From Luteimonas sp. YGD11-2 (lineage in GTDB: Bacteria; Pseudomonadota; Gammaproteobacteria; Xanthomonadales; Xanthomonadaceae), in the NCBI RefSeq assembly GCF_004118975.1, contig NZ_CP035376.1:1116001-1180000 (forward strand): 64,000 nt of DNA, written 5' to 3'. This document shows, one piece after another, positions 37,379 through 46,405 of the stretch (the first letter of the stretch is position 1; each line of letters starts with the position of its first letter). Below the pieces are notes generated by a model. That model was not told where the DNA came from and ran no database searches. It was given only the letters and a program-made list of their open reading frames with translations. The translations under genes were made by a program, and so were the position numbers.

Positions 37379-38869
37379 ATGCTGCAGGTCGGGGTACGCC
37401 TGGGAGTTCCGGTTCTGGTGGTGGTCACGGGCATCCTGTGCCTGTTGTCGCTGGCCGGCCATGCGCAGGATGACCTCCCGCCGCCGGCAGCTCCCGAGGT
37501 CCATGCACTGGTGGAGCGTGGTGATTTCGCTGCCGCCGAGGCCCGCATCGCCGCACTGCTGGCGACGGACGGGCTGTTGCCGGACGAGCGCCGCGGCCTC
37601 GAGTTCCAGCGCGAACGCATGCGCCGCATCCGTCTGGATTTCAGCCTCGACACCGCGGCCGCGCGCGAATCCATCCGCCGCCAGGTGCCCGATCTCGCGG
37701 ACGCCGAATTCGCGGAGTGGACCGCCGGCGGCAAACTCGAGTCGATGCGGATCGATGGCGAGACCCGCTACTTCAACCGTTCGGTCTCCAACATGTTCCG
37801 GCTGCACCCGGACATCGCCGCGCGGCGTGCACCACCCGCGCGGACGTCCGGTTCCGGCCCGTACGAACGCCCCCATCCGCACCATCGCGACGTCATCGAG
37901 GCCGCGCACGCAGCGCCCGGCGCGGGCGTGGCGCCACGCCGGGTGCGCGTGACCCAGTCGTTGACGGTGAAGCCGGACGCGGTGCCAGCAGGCGAGACCA
38001 TCCGCGCCTGGATCCCGTATCCGCGCGAGATCGACGGCCAGCAGGAGGGGCTGCGGCTGGTCGCGAGCGCACCGTCCTCGCACCGCGTCGCACCGGCCGA
38101 TACCCTGCAGCGCACCGTGTACATGGAACAGCAGACGGTCGCCGGCGAACCCACGCGCTTCTCGGTGAGTTACGACCTCACCGTGCATGCCCGGCATGCC
38201 CATATCGATCCGGAGCGCGTGCAGCGCATCGACGCCGCCGCCCACCCCGAACTTGCGGCGCACGTGGCCGAGCGCGCGCCGCACATCGTGTTCTCGCCTG
38301 CGATGCGGGCGTTTTCCGAGCGCGTGGTCGGCGACGAGACCAATCCCTACCGGATCGCGCAGAAGCTGTTCGCGGCGGTCGACGACATCCCCTGGGGGGG
38401 TGCGCGCGAGTACTCGACCATCGGCAACCTCGGCGAACACGCACTGCACGCCGGTCACGCCGACTGCGGCCAGGTGACCCTGCTGCTGATGACCCTGCTG
38501 CGCATGAACGGCATTCCCGCGCGCTGGCAGTCGGGCTGGGTGTATTCCGAGGACCACGAAGGCCACGACACCATGCACGACTGGGGCTGGCTGTATCTCG
38601 CGCCCTACGGTTGGGTGCCGATGGACGTGACCACCGGCCTGCTGGCGACGGACGACGAGGACCTGCGCTGGTTCTATCTCGGTGGACTGGACGCCTACCG
38701 CATCGCGTTCAACGACGATTTCGGCCGGCCGTTCGTGCCGGCCAAGACCCATTTCCGTTCCGAGACCGTCGACTCGCAGCGCGGCGAGGCGGAGTGGCGC
38801 GGCGGCAACCTGTACTTCGATCAATGGGACTACGCATTCGACTGGCAGATGCTGCCCGCCGTCGAGTGA
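37379..38869 (+). CDS. Exported transglutaminase-like protein
   Basis: 496 residues. A signal peptide (through about AGHAQD) is followed by a helical region and a C-terminal transglutaminase-like (papain-fold) domain. The triad is Cys363 in GHADCGQ, His400 in MHDWGWLYL and Asp416 in GWVPMDV. Bacterial members often act as peptidases or peptide-bond rearranging enzymes rather than crosslinkers. AAGGGGG lies 5 bases before the ATG. Position next to the NlpC/P60 and epimerase genes suggests periplasmic work on peptides; the exact substrate is unknown. Confidence 0.85.
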   Translation: MLQVGVRLGVPVLVVVTGILCLLSLAGHAQDDLPPPAAPEVHALVERGDFAAAEARIAALLATDGLLPDERRGLEFQRERMRRIRLDFSLDTAAARESIRRQVPDLADAEFAEWTAGGKLESMRIDGETRYFNRSVSNMFRLHPDIAARRAPPARTSGSGPYERPHPHHRDVIEAAHAAPGAGVAPRRVRVTQSLTVKPDAVPAGETIRAWIPYPREIDGQQEGLRLVASAPSSHRVAPADTLQRTVYMEQQTVAGEPTRFSVSYDLTVHARHAHIDPERVQRIDAAAHPELAAHVAERAPHIVFSPAMRAFSERVVGDETNPYRIAQKLFAAVDDIPWGGAREYSTIGNLGEHALHAGHADCGQVTLLLMTLLRMNGIPARWQSGWVYSEDHEGHDTMHDWGWLYLAPYGWVPMDVTTGLLATDDEDLRWFYLGGLDAYRIAFNDDFGRPFVPAKTHFRSETVDSQRGEAEWRGGNLYFDQWDYAFDWQMLPAVE

Positions 38870-38919
38870 CATCCGGAATGGATTCAACACAACGACTATC
38901 ACGCTGGGGAGAAAGTGGC

Positions 38920-41900
38920 ATGAGGAGCAAGACGATTCGCAAGGCGGCACTGTATCTGGCGCTGGGCGCCTGCCTGGGCGCGATGGCGCCCTCGGTGATG
39001 GCGCAGCAGGTCACCGGTGCGGTCGCCGGCCGTGCCACGGCAGGCGACCAGATCAGCGTGACCCACCGCGCCACCGGCCTGACCCGGACAGCCACGGTCT
39101 CGGCCGACGGCAGCTACCGTCTCGGCCAGCTTCCGGTGGGCGATTACCAGTTGCAGACCCTGCGCGACGGCCGGCCCGTGGGCGAGCCGGTCACCGTCAA
39201 CGTCGCCCTCGGCGGCACCACCACGGTGAACCTGGGTTCCGGCGGCGGGGTTGCGAACCTTGCGGCGGTGCAGGTGGTCGGGTCGCGCGTGGTCAACCGC
39301 GTGGACGTGCGCTCGACCGAGACCGCCACCACCGTCAACCGCGAGGAGATCGCGCGGCTCCCGGTGGCGCAGAGCCTGAGTTCGGTGGCGATGCTGGCGC
39401 CCGGCGTCATCAGCGGCAACTCCAGCCTGGGCGGTATGTCCTTCGGCGGCTCGTCGATCGCCGAGAACTCGGTCTTCATCAACGGCCTCAATGTCACCGA
39501 CTTCTACCGGCGCCAGAGCTTCTCCACCGCGCCGTTCGCGTTCTTCCGCGAGTTCCAGGTCAAGACCGGCGGCTATTCGGTCGAGTTCGGCCGCAGCACC
39601 GGCGGCGTCATCAACGCCGTCACCCGCTCGGGCACCAATGAACTCGAAGGCGGCGTGGAAGTGACCTTCCAGCCCGACGCATGGCGCGCCGACTTCCAGG
39701 ACCGCTACTACGACGACGGCACGATCAACACACGCGGCAGCCGCGACCGTCAGAGTTTCACCAAGGCCAACGTGTGGGCGTCCGGCCCGCTGATCCGCGA
39801 CCGCCTGTTCCTGTTCGCGATGTACGAGCAGCGCGACAACGAGTCGCGCTACACCAACTCGACCGGTTCCACCTGGACCAACAGCGGCGCAGACGACGGG
39901 TTCTGGGGCGCGAAGATGGACTGGAACATCAACGACGACCATTCGCTCGAGCTGCTGGCGTTCTCGGACGAGAGCGAAACCGGCTACGACAATTTCGGCT
40001 ACAACTGGGACACCAACGAACGCGGTGCCCTGTCCGGCGAGCGCACGGTGGAAACCGGCGGCAAGAGCGGTTCGGTCACCTACACCGGCCATTTCGGCGA
40101 GAACTTCACCGCCAAGGCCATGTACGGCATCAACCGCAGCCAGAGCTACTCGCGTTCACCCGCGGACACGCCCTGCGACTGGGTCACCTACAACACCGCA
40201 TCGTACGGCGCGGCCTACCGCGCGATGGGGTCGCCGGTCCTGGGCTGCCACCCGGGCGCCTCGGTGGTCTCGCACGAGGACGAGCGCGAGGTCGGTCGGC
40301 TGGACTTCGAGTGGGCGCTGGGCGACCACCTGCTGCGGTTCGGCGTCGACCACGAACTGATGACCACCGACCGCGTCACCGCATACCCGGGTAGCGGCGT
40401 GCAGTACACGGCCTACGGTCGCACCAGCGCCACCCAGGTGCTCGACAACGGTGTGCCGCTGCCAGCCGGCGTCAACGCGTTCCTGATGGGGCGCGAGCGC
40501 GCCGACGGTGGCGTGTTCGACATCACCGCCACCGCCTACTACCTCGAAGACATCTGGAATGTCACGCCGAACCTGCTGATCAACCTCGGCGTGCGCGTGG
40601 ACAACTTCAACAACAAGACCGCGACAGGCGACAGCTTCATCAAGCTCGACAACCTGGTCTCGCCACGGTTCGGTTTCTCCTGGGATACGCGCGGCGACGG
40701 CACCACCAAGCTGTTCGGCAACCTCGGCCGCTACTACATGCCGGTGACCAGCATCATCAGCTACAACTTTGCCGGCGGCCTGCTCGACGAGCGCAGGTTC
40801 TATCCGCTGGAGGGTTGGCGCCAGGAGACCAATCCGGTGACCGGCGCGACGTACATGGCACCGATCATGGGCGCGCAGATCGGCCCCGTGGATGACCAGT
40901 TCAACATCAGCGTGCGCGACTACCGCCAGAGCGTGGACCAGGACATCGACGCGGTGTACCAGGACGAGGCCATCCTCGGCTTCCAGTCGATGATCAACCA
41001 GGCCTGGTCGTGGGGCGTCAATGCCACCTACCGGCGCATGCCCAACGCAATGGACGACGTGCGCATCAACGCACTGTGCGGGCAGCGCCACGGCACGTTG
41101 TGGCCGATCGCCAACCCCGGCGACGAGCTCACCCTGTGGGGCACCACCGAGATGGGCTGCGCGCAGGATGGCTGGGTCACCATCGACACCTCGAAGGAGG
41201 GCTACATCACCGTCGGCAGCAACCGGATCATCGGTTACGCCGATCCGAAGCGGACCTACAAGGCGCTCGAATTCCAGATCGATCGCGCCTGGGACGACAA
41301 GTGGGCCTTCAACGCGTCGTACCTGTGGTCGAAGTCGGAGGGCAACCACGAAGGCCCGGTGAACTCCGACACCAACTACGGTGACACCGGCATGGTCCAG
41401 CACTGGGACCATCCGGCCAACAACGACCGCTACGGCTACCTGTTCAACGACCGCCGCCACCAGCTCAAACTGCGCGGCAGCTACAGGTTCAACGAGATGT
41501 GGTCGGTGGGCGGTACCTTCACCGCGCTGTCGGGCGGCCCGATCACCGCGTTTGGCGTGACCTGGCCGGACGAGAACTTCGCCGTCGCCAGCTACACCAG
41601 CGAAGGCAGTGGCGGCGGCACCGGCTGGCTGTGCGTGCAGAACTGTGCCGGCGCCTGGGACCAGCGCGTCTACGAGTTCTCGCCGCGCGGCGCGTTCGGG
41701 CGCATGCCGTGGATCTTCGACGTCGGCGCCAGCGTGACCTGGACGCTGCCGGTCGAGGGCATCGACCTGCGCGCGCGCTTCTCGGTGTTCAACCTGCTCA
41801 ACCACCAGCGCGAGGTCAACGTGCGTGGTCGCTACGAGGGCAACCCGGGCGTCGTGCGTCCGTACTTCGGCACCGCGACCGGCTGGCAGGCACCGCGTTC

Positions 41901-41931
41901 GGCGCAGCTGGTCGTGACCTGGAACTTCTGA
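38920..41931 (+). CDS. Oar-like TonB-dependent receptor
   Basis: 1003 residues. A signal peptide ends near PSVMAQQ. Residues about 27-110 form a CarboxypepD_reg-like domain (VAGRATAGDQISVTHRATG, DGSYRLGQLPVGDYQLQ), as in Oar-type receptors. A plug follows (NSVFINGLNVTDFYRRQS, GRSTGGVINAVTRSGTN) and then a large barrel ending in WNF. Oar-like receptors are linked to uptake of large peptides or proteins. GGGGAGAAAG sits 5 bases before the ATG at 38920; an in-frame ATG at 38878 lacks such a site. It follows the transglutaminase gene by 50 bp. Confidence 0.92.
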   Translation: MRSKTIRKAALYLALGACLGAMAPSVMAQQVTGAVAGRATAGDQISVTHRATGLTRTATVSADGSYRLGQLPVGDYQLQTLRDGRPVGEPVTVNVALGGTTTVNLGSGGGVANLAAVQVVGSRVVNRVDVRSTETATTVNREEIARLPVAQSLSSVAMLAPGVISGNSSLGGMSFGGSSIAENSVFINGLNVTDFYRRQSFSTAPFAFFREFQVKTGGYSVEFGRSTGGVINAVTRSGTNELEGGVEVTFQPDAWRADFQDRYYDDGTINTRGSRDRQSFTKANVWASGPLIRDRLFLFAMYEQRDNESRYTNSTGSTWTNSGADDGFWGAKMDWNINDDHSLELLAFSDESETGYDNFGYNWDTNERGALSGERTVETGGKSGSVTYTGHFGENFTAKAMYGINRSQSYSRSPADTPCDWVTYNTASYGAAYRAMGSPVLGCHPGASVVSHEDEREVGRLDFEWALGDHLLRFGVDHELMTTDRVTAYPGSGVQYTAYGRTSATQVLDNGVPLPAGVNAFLMGRERADGGVFDITATAYYLEDIWNVTPNLLINLGVRVDNFNNKTATGDSFIKLDNLVSPRFGFSWDTRGDGTTKLFGNLGRYYMPVTSIISYNFAGGLLDERRFYPLEGWRQETNPVTGATYMAPIMGAQIGPVDDQFNISVRDYRQSVDQDIDAVYQDEAILGFQSMINQAWSWGVNATYRRMPNAMDDVRINALCGQRHGTLWPIANPGDELTLWGTTEMGCAQDGWVTIDTSKEGYITVGSNRIIGYADPKRTYKALEFQIDRAWDDKWAFNASYLWSKSEGNHEGPVNSDTNYGDTGMVQHWDHPANNDRYGYLFNDRRHQLKLRGSYRFNEMWSVGGTFTALSGGPITAFGVTWPDENFAVASYTSEGSGGGTGWLCVQNCAGAWDQRVYEFSPRGAFGRMPWIFDVGASVTWTLPVEGIDLRARFSVFNLLNHQREVNVRGRYEGNPGVVRPYFGTATGWQAPRSAQLVVTWNF

Positions 41932-41944
41932 CCGCCGGATGTAC

Positions 41945-41969
41945 CCGGTCCGCCTCCGCGGCGGACCGG
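41945..41969 (+). terminator. Hairpin after the Oar-like receptor
   Basis: A 10-bp inverted repeat (41945-41954 with 41960-41969) and a 5-base loop, 14 bases after the receptor stop. There is no T run, so it may attenuate rather than end transcription into the serine hydrolase gene. Confidence 0.4.
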
Positions 41970-42124
41970 TCAACCGCGGCGCAGCCGTGCTGCGCCTCCA
42001 CTGCGGAGGTCCGCGGAACATCGCGGGCCCCGCCGCATGTCCATGCGCACCGCATGACGTCGATATGCGCCTGCGGGCGTGGCGTCACGGCAACCGCGCA
42101 TCGCAGACGGAAACGACGTAGACC

Positions 42125-43720
42125 ATGACCACCCGTAGATCCTTCCCGGCGCTCGCCTGCCTGCTGGCGCTATGCCTGGCGCCATCGGCCGGCGCTGCCG
42201 GCGACCGGCCCGCCATCACCGTGGACGCGGCAGCCGTCGACACCCTGTTCGACGACACCATGTCGCGCTACCGCCTGCCCGGGCTCGCAGTGGGCGTGGT
42301 GGTCGATGGCGAAGTCGTTTACCAGCGCACCGCGGGCGAGTTGCGCGCGGGGGAGGGCGAGGCGATCACCCCGCGCTCGCTGTTCAAGGTGGCCTCCAAC
42401 ACCAAGGCGATGACCACCGCGTTGCTGGCGCGGCTGGTCGATCGCGGCCTGCTGGCCTGGGACGACCCGGTCATCAGGCACCTGCCGGACTTCCGCATGC
42501 ACGACCCGTGGGTCACGCGCGAGATCCAGGTGCGCGACCTGCTGATCCACAACAGCGGCCTGGGGCCGGGCGCGGGCGATCTCATGCTCTGGCCCGAACC
42601 CAACCATTTCACTCGCGAGGATGTGGTCGCCGGCCTCGCGCACCTGAAGCCCTTGCACAGCTTCCGCTCGCGTTATGCCTACGACAACACGCTCTATATC
42701 GTCGCCGGGGAAGTCGCCGCAGCTGCGGGCGGTGCGTCATACGAGGAACTGATGGAGCGCGAGGTGTTCGCGCCGCTGGGCATGTCGCGTTGCGAGGCCG
42801 GTGGTTTCGACCGCGACGCGGTCGGCGATGTCGCCCAGCCGCATCGCCACGTCGGTGGGCGCAATGTGGTGTATCGCGAAGACGGAGCCGTCGTCGACAC
42901 CGTGCCGATGGCCGCGGCCGGCGGCGTGCGCTGCAGCCTCGAGGACATGCTGGTGTGGACGCGCATGTGGCTGCAGCCCGCGCAACATGGCCTTGTCGAC
43001 GGGCACCCGTGGCTGTCGGACGCGCGCCGCCGCGAACTGTGGACGCTGCACATGCCGATGCCGCTGGGCGGCCGCATGCGCGAGTGGGATGGCAGCCGCT
43101 TCTACGGGTATGGCTACGGTTGGCGCCTCAACGACGCGCATGGCCGCCTGAAGGTCTCGCATACCGGCACGCTGTCGGGCATGTACTCCGCGCTGACGCT
43201 GCTGCCGGAACTCGATGCCGGCTTCGTGATGATGACCAACGGCTCGGGTGCCGATGCACGCACGGTGCTGGTGCAGGCGCTCTCCGACCTGCTGGTGCGC
43301 CCGGGCGGGGCGATGCCGGTGGCCGCGTATGCGGAAGTACTGCAGCGCGAACGCGACGAGGCGCCTCCGGCGCGGCGTGCCCCTGATACCTCCGCGCGGA
43401 CCACGGTCGCGGCCGATGATCCCGCCGTCCCGACCGGGCTTTACCGCGATCCGTGGTTCGGCGAGGTCCGGCTGTGTCCGGATCCCCGTGGGATGGTCTT
43501 TGCTTCGGCCAAATCGCCCACGCTCACCGGGCTGCTCATGCGGCTCGACGGGCGCATGTTCGTGGACTGGTTCGACGACAGCATCGGCACCGATGCCTGG
43601 GTGGAGTTCACCATGGATGGCGACGTCGCCGGCATGACGATGGCAAAGGTCGATCCGCAAGCGGATTTCAGCTACGACTTCGAGGACCTGGCGTTCCGGC
43701 GCGTGGGTACGTGCCAGTAG
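42125..43720 (+). CDS. Exported SxxK serine hydrolase (class C beta-lactamase family)
   Basis: 531 residues. A signal peptide (to about SAGAAGD) is followed by the serine hydrolase domain: Ser91-Asn-Thr-Lys94 in KVASNTKAM, the second motif Tyr186-Asp-Asn188, and HTGTLSG as the KTG-like third motif. A C-terminal domain of about 130 residues resembles DUF3471-type extensions. The family includes D-aminopeptidases, DD-peptidases and esterases. A role on D-amino-acid peptides fits the neighbouring receptor and transglutaminase genes, but is not proven. It lies 193 bp after the receptor. Confidence 0.87.
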   Translation: MTTRRSFPALACLLALCLAPSAGAAGDRPAITVDAAAVDTLFDDTMSRYRLPGLAVGVVVDGEVVYQRTAGELRAGEGEAITPRSLFKVASNTKAMTTALLARLVDRGLLAWDDPVIRHLPDFRMHDPWVTREIQVRDLLIHNSGLGPGAGDLMLWPEPNHFTREDVVAGLAHLKPLHSFRSRYAYDNTLYIVAGEVAAAAGGASYEELMEREVFAPLGMSRCEAGGFDRDAVGDVAQPHRHVGGRNVVYREDGAVVDTVPMAAAGGVRCSLEDMLVWTRMWLQPAQHGLVDGHPWLSDARRRELWTLHMPMPLGGRMREWDGSRFYGYGYGWRLNDAHGRLKVSHTGTLSGMYSALTLLPELDAGFVMMTNGSGADARTVLVQALSDLLVRPGGAMPVAAYAEVLQRERDEAPPARRAPDTSARTTVAADDPAVPTGLYRDPWFGEVRLCPDPRGMVFASAKSPTLTGLLMRLDGRMFVDWFDDSIGTDAWVEFTMDGDVAGMTMAKVDPQADFSYDFEDLAFRRVGTCQ

Positions 43721-43826
43721 CGAATTGCGTCATGGCACCTGGGCCGCAGCGGTTGCGCAGCGTGCGGGGAACGGCTGTGGTTCTGGCGGGCCGGGAGGCC
43801 ATGGTCGGAACTCGCCCTGCGGGGCC

Positions 43827-44039
43827 TCAGCCGTGCAGGCCGATGGCGACGGTCTCGCCGCAGAGCATGTGCACTTCCACGCCGGTGGGATGACCGGTCG
43901 AATGGTGGCGCGACCGCGCGAGGCGGGTGGCGCGGTCGATGGCGACGATCTTGTCGAGGTTGCGTTCCAGCGCGAACCCGCCGATGCGGATCAGCCACCC
44001 GGGCTGGTCCGGTTCCACGGTAATCAACGTGCGTTCCAT
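43827..44039 (-). CDS. Small protein, weakly DUF2188-like
   Basis: 70 residues, MERTLITVEPDQPGWLIRIGG and so on, ending VAIGLHG. The pattern of an N-terminal beta hairpin, a central helix (DKIVAIDRATRLARSR) and a C-terminal beta strand weakly recalls DUF2188 proteins. No signal peptide. The ATG at 44039 is the most natural start. It lies between the serine hydrolase gene (convergent) and the tRNA terminator. Function unknown. Confidence 0.5.
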   Translation of the reverse strand: MERTLITVEPDQPGWLIRIGGFALERNLDKIVAIDRATRLARSRHHSTGHPTGVEVHMLCGETVAIGLHG

Positions 44040-44250
44040 CGAAGCCCCGGTTGAAGTGTCCCGGTCCAGCGCCGGCCGTGCCCGGATCGTCGGGCGTCTT
44101 CCGTTGAAAGCGGCGTCCGCTGTCATCGCATGGCCAGACTGCCGGGATCCATGCAGCATGGGCGCGGGCGCGACATGGCGCCGTCGGCGCAGGACGCGCC
44201 GGTGCGTAGGAAAAGTCCGAATGCGGACGCGGAAAATCCCTGCCGCAGAA

Positions 44251-44275
44251 ACGAAAAAACCACCCGGAGGTGGCT
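44251..44275 (-). terminator. Rho-independent terminator of the tRNA-Phe/tRNA-Val unit
   Basis: On the minus strand GCCACC, loop TCCG, GGTGG and then six T residues (plus-strand A run at 44254-44259). It lies 11 bases after the tRNA-Val CCA end. Confidence 0.85.
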
Positions 44276-44285
44276 GTTCGTACGC

Positions 44286-44360
44286 TGGTGGGCGGTGCAG
44301 GGATCGAACCTGCGACCCTTGCCGTGTGAAGGCAATGCTCTACCGCTGAGCTAACCGCCC
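44286..44360 (-). tRNA. tRNA-Val (CAC)
   Basis: 75 bases on the minus strand with CCA encoded. The acceptor GGGCGGT pairs with ACCGCCC at the other end. The anticodon CAC (plus-strand GTG at 44326-44328) lies in the loop TTCACAC and reads GUG codons. Confidence 0.96.
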
Positions 44361-44369
44361 GTGAAGCGA

Positions 44370-44445
44370 TGGTGGCCGGGGAGGGAATCGAACCCCCGAC
44401 ACGGGGATTTTCAATCCCCTGCTCTACCAACTGAGCTACCCGGCC
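44370..44445 (-). tRNA. tRNA-Phe (GAA)
   Basis: 76 bases on the minus strand with CCA encoded. Acceptor GGCCGGG pairs with CCCGGCC. The anticodon loop TTGAAAA flanked by GGGGA/TCCCC carries GAA. It is 9 bases upstream of tRNA-Val and probably cotranscribed with it. Confidence 0.97.
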
Positions 44446-44483
44446 AGGTCACGCGACGCGGCCGAGCCGTGTGCGAGGGCGGC

Positions 44484-44512
44484 ATGATACGGATCGCAGG
44501 CGTCCGCGGCAA
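44484..44512 (-). promoter_or_regulatory. Promoter of the tRNA-Phe/tRNA-Val unit
   Basis: On the minus strand TTGCCG (44512-44507), a 17-base spacer, TATCAT (44489-44484); the predicted start is about 32 bases before tRNA-Phe. Confidence 0.7.
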
Positions 44513-44610
44513 GCGTTCCGGCGGCTGAATCAACATGGGGCGATGCTTGCAGCCCGCCAGTCGCACCGGCATGTTGCGGCTACCGCATTGCCACGTTGCT
44601 GGAGCACGCC

Positions 44611-45084
44611 ATGACGATCCGCAAGGCCGCACCGTTTCCCACCTCGGCGCTGGCGCTGGCGATGCTCGTACTCGCCGGCTGCGCCACCGGCTCGATTCCC
44701 GATGCGCAGAAGCTCGACCTGCACCGCAGCCATGCCGGCGAGCCGGTCAGCAGCTTCAACTTCTTCGGCCGCCTCAATGGCTGGACGCCACTGGGCGACA
44801 GCGCGCTTGCAGTCTGGACGCGACCGGGCGAGGCGTTCCTGCTCGAGCTCACCGGCCGCTGTCCGGACCTCGATTTCGCGCAGGCGATCTCGTTGACCAG
44901 CACGCAGAACCGCGTGCATGCGCGCTTCGACAAGGTGATCCCGCTCAGCAGCAATCCGCACCGGATCCCCTGCCATATCGCGGCGATCCGGCCATTGGAC
45001 ACCCGCGCGCTGCGCACGGCCGAGCGCGAGCTGCGCGAGGGCGAGGTGGTGGCGGATCAGCCCTCGGGGGACGCCGGCACGTAG
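44611..45084 (+). CDS. Putative lipoprotein, DUF6491-like
   Basis: 157 residues. A hydrophobic N-terminus ends in lipobox LAGC (Cys24), giving a lipidated protein. The mature part has [30 protein letters not shown] and two Cys (CPDLDF and IPCHI) that could pair. This resembles small DUF6491-type proteins of xanthomonads; function unknown. GGAG lies 6 bases before the ATG. Its 3' end overlaps the yggX end convergently by 28 bases. Confidence 0.75.
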   Translation: MTIRKAAPFPTSALALAMLVLAGCATGSIPDAQKLDLHRSHAGEPVSSFNFFGRLNGWTPLGDSALAVWTRPGEAFLLELTGRCPDLDFAQAISLTSTQNRVHARFDKVIPLSSNPHRIPCHIAAIRPLDTRALRTAERELREGEVVADQPSGDAGT

Positions 45085-45335
45085 CCGGCGGGTTTTTCCG
45101 CGCCGCCGCCGAAGAGGAATTTCTCCATCTCGGTTTCCAGGAACGCGCGGTGCTTGGGATCCAGCGGCGACAGCCGGTTCTCGTTGATCAGCATCGTCTG
45201 GTGGGCCAGCCACGCCGACCATGCGGTCTTGCCGACACCGGCATACACGCGCTTGCCGAGCTCCCCGGGCCACGGCACGAAGTCCAGACCTTCGGTCTCG
45301 CGCTGTTCGTACTGGCAGAACACCTGTCGGGTCAT
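45057..45335 (-). CDS. yggX: Fe(2+)-trafficking protein YggX
   Basis: 92 residues. YggX protects Fe-S proteins from oxidation and may carry iron. The family opening is clear: [29 protein letters not shown] with Cys7, then [16 protein letters not shown]. The start overlaps the mutY stop by 4 bases (ATGA). Linkage to mutY, a Fe-S enzyme, is common in gammaproteobacteria. Confidence 0.95.
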   Translation of the reverse strand: MTRQVFCQYEQRETEGLDFVPWPGELGKRVYAGVGKTAWSAWLAHQTMLINENRLSPLDPKHRAFLETEMEKFLFGGGAEKPAGYVPASPEG

Positions 45336-46405
45336 CGGGTCTCTCCTGGGGCGGGGGATGGGCGCTGGGCGGCGGCATCGAGCAGGCGGCGGATGGGCGC
45401 CGGCAGGCCGATGGCATCGAACGCCGCGGGCGGCACCCAGCGCAGATCGTCATTGTCGCCCACCCGGGTGCGCGGGGTGACGCCGCGCCAGCGGTGAGGG
45501 TGGATCAGCAACCGGTAGTGGCTGAAGCCATGCGGCACCGGCGCAAGTGCTTCGCCGCATGCAAGCCGTGCATGGCTGTCGGCAAGCGCGTGTGCCGCAT
45601 GCGCGTCGCCGGCTTCGGGCAGGGACCACAGCGCTGCCCAGATGCCGGTCGGCGGACGTCGCTGCAGCAGGATGCGGCCCTGATCGTCTTCCAGCACCAC
45701 CATGTGGGTCTGGCGCTCCGGCAATGCCTTGCCAGGCCGCGGCGTCGGCAGCTCCGTGGTGCGGCCCTCGCGGCGCGCGATACAGCCGTCGGCCACCGGG
45801 CACAGCAGGCAGTGCGGGGCGTGGCGCACGCACACCGTCGCGCCGAGATCCATCTGCGCCTGCGTGTAGTCGGCCATGCGCGCATCCGGCAGGTGGGAGG
45901 CGGCGTGCGCCCACAGCACGCGTTCGACCGCAGGCTGTCCCGGCCAGCCACCCACGCCGTGCCAGCGCGCAAGCACGCGCTTGACATTGCCATCGAGGAT
46001 CGGGAAACGGTCGCCCCAGGCCTGCGACAGGATCGCCCCGGCGGTGCTGCGGCCGATGCCCGGCAGGGCGAGCAGGGCATCGAAATCGCGCGGCAGGTCA
46101 CCATCGTGCAGCTCGACGCAGGCGCGCGCGGCCGCGTGCAGGTTGCGCGCGCGCGCGTAGTAGCCCAGGCCCGACCACAGCGCGAGCACCTCGTCCTGCG
46201 GCGCGGCGGCGAGCGCGCGAACATCCGGCAACGCTGCAACGAAGCGCTCGAAGTAGGGCACCACCACGGCGACCTGGGTCTGCTGCAGCATGATTTCCGA
46301 CAGCCACACGCGGTACGGCGTGCGTGGGTGCTGCCAGGGCAGGTCGTGACGGCCGCTACGGTCGAACCAGGCCAGCAGACGCGTGGCGAAGGCGTCGGCG
46401 CTCAT
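45332..46405 (-). CDS. mutY: A/G-specific adenine glycosylase MutY
   Basis: 357 residues. MutY removes A mispaired with 8-oxoG. Catalytic Glu is in [10 protein letters not shown], the catalytic Asp region in [11 protein letters not shown], and the helix-hairpin-helix in [13 protein letters not shown]. The 4Fe-4S cysteines are in [17 protein letters not shown]. The C-terminal NUDIX-like 8-oxoG reader has [17 protein letters not shown]. Both ends overlap neighbours by 4 bases, indicating translational coupling. Confidence 0.96.
   Translation of the reverse strand: MSADAFATRLLAWFDRSGRHDLPWQHPRTPYRVWLSEIMLQQTQVAVVVPYFERFVAALPDVRALAAAPQDEVLALWSGLGYYARARNLHAAARACVELHDGDLPRDFDALLALPGIGRSTAGAILSQAWGDRFPILDGNVKRVLARWHGVGGWPGQPAVERVLWAHAASHLPDARMADYTQAQMDLGATVCVRHAPHCLLCPVADGCIARREGRTTELPTPRPGKALPERQTHMVVLEDDQGRILLQRRPPTGIWAALWSLPEAGDAHAAHALADSHARLACGEALAPVPHGFSHYRLLIHPHRWRGVTPRTRVGDNDDLRWVPPAAFDAIGLPAPIRRLLDAAAQRPSPAPGETR

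Noticed and set aside
40156..42021. 621-codon minus-strand frame opposite the Oar-like receptor
   Set aside because: Antisense shadow; no start signal and no recognisable domain.
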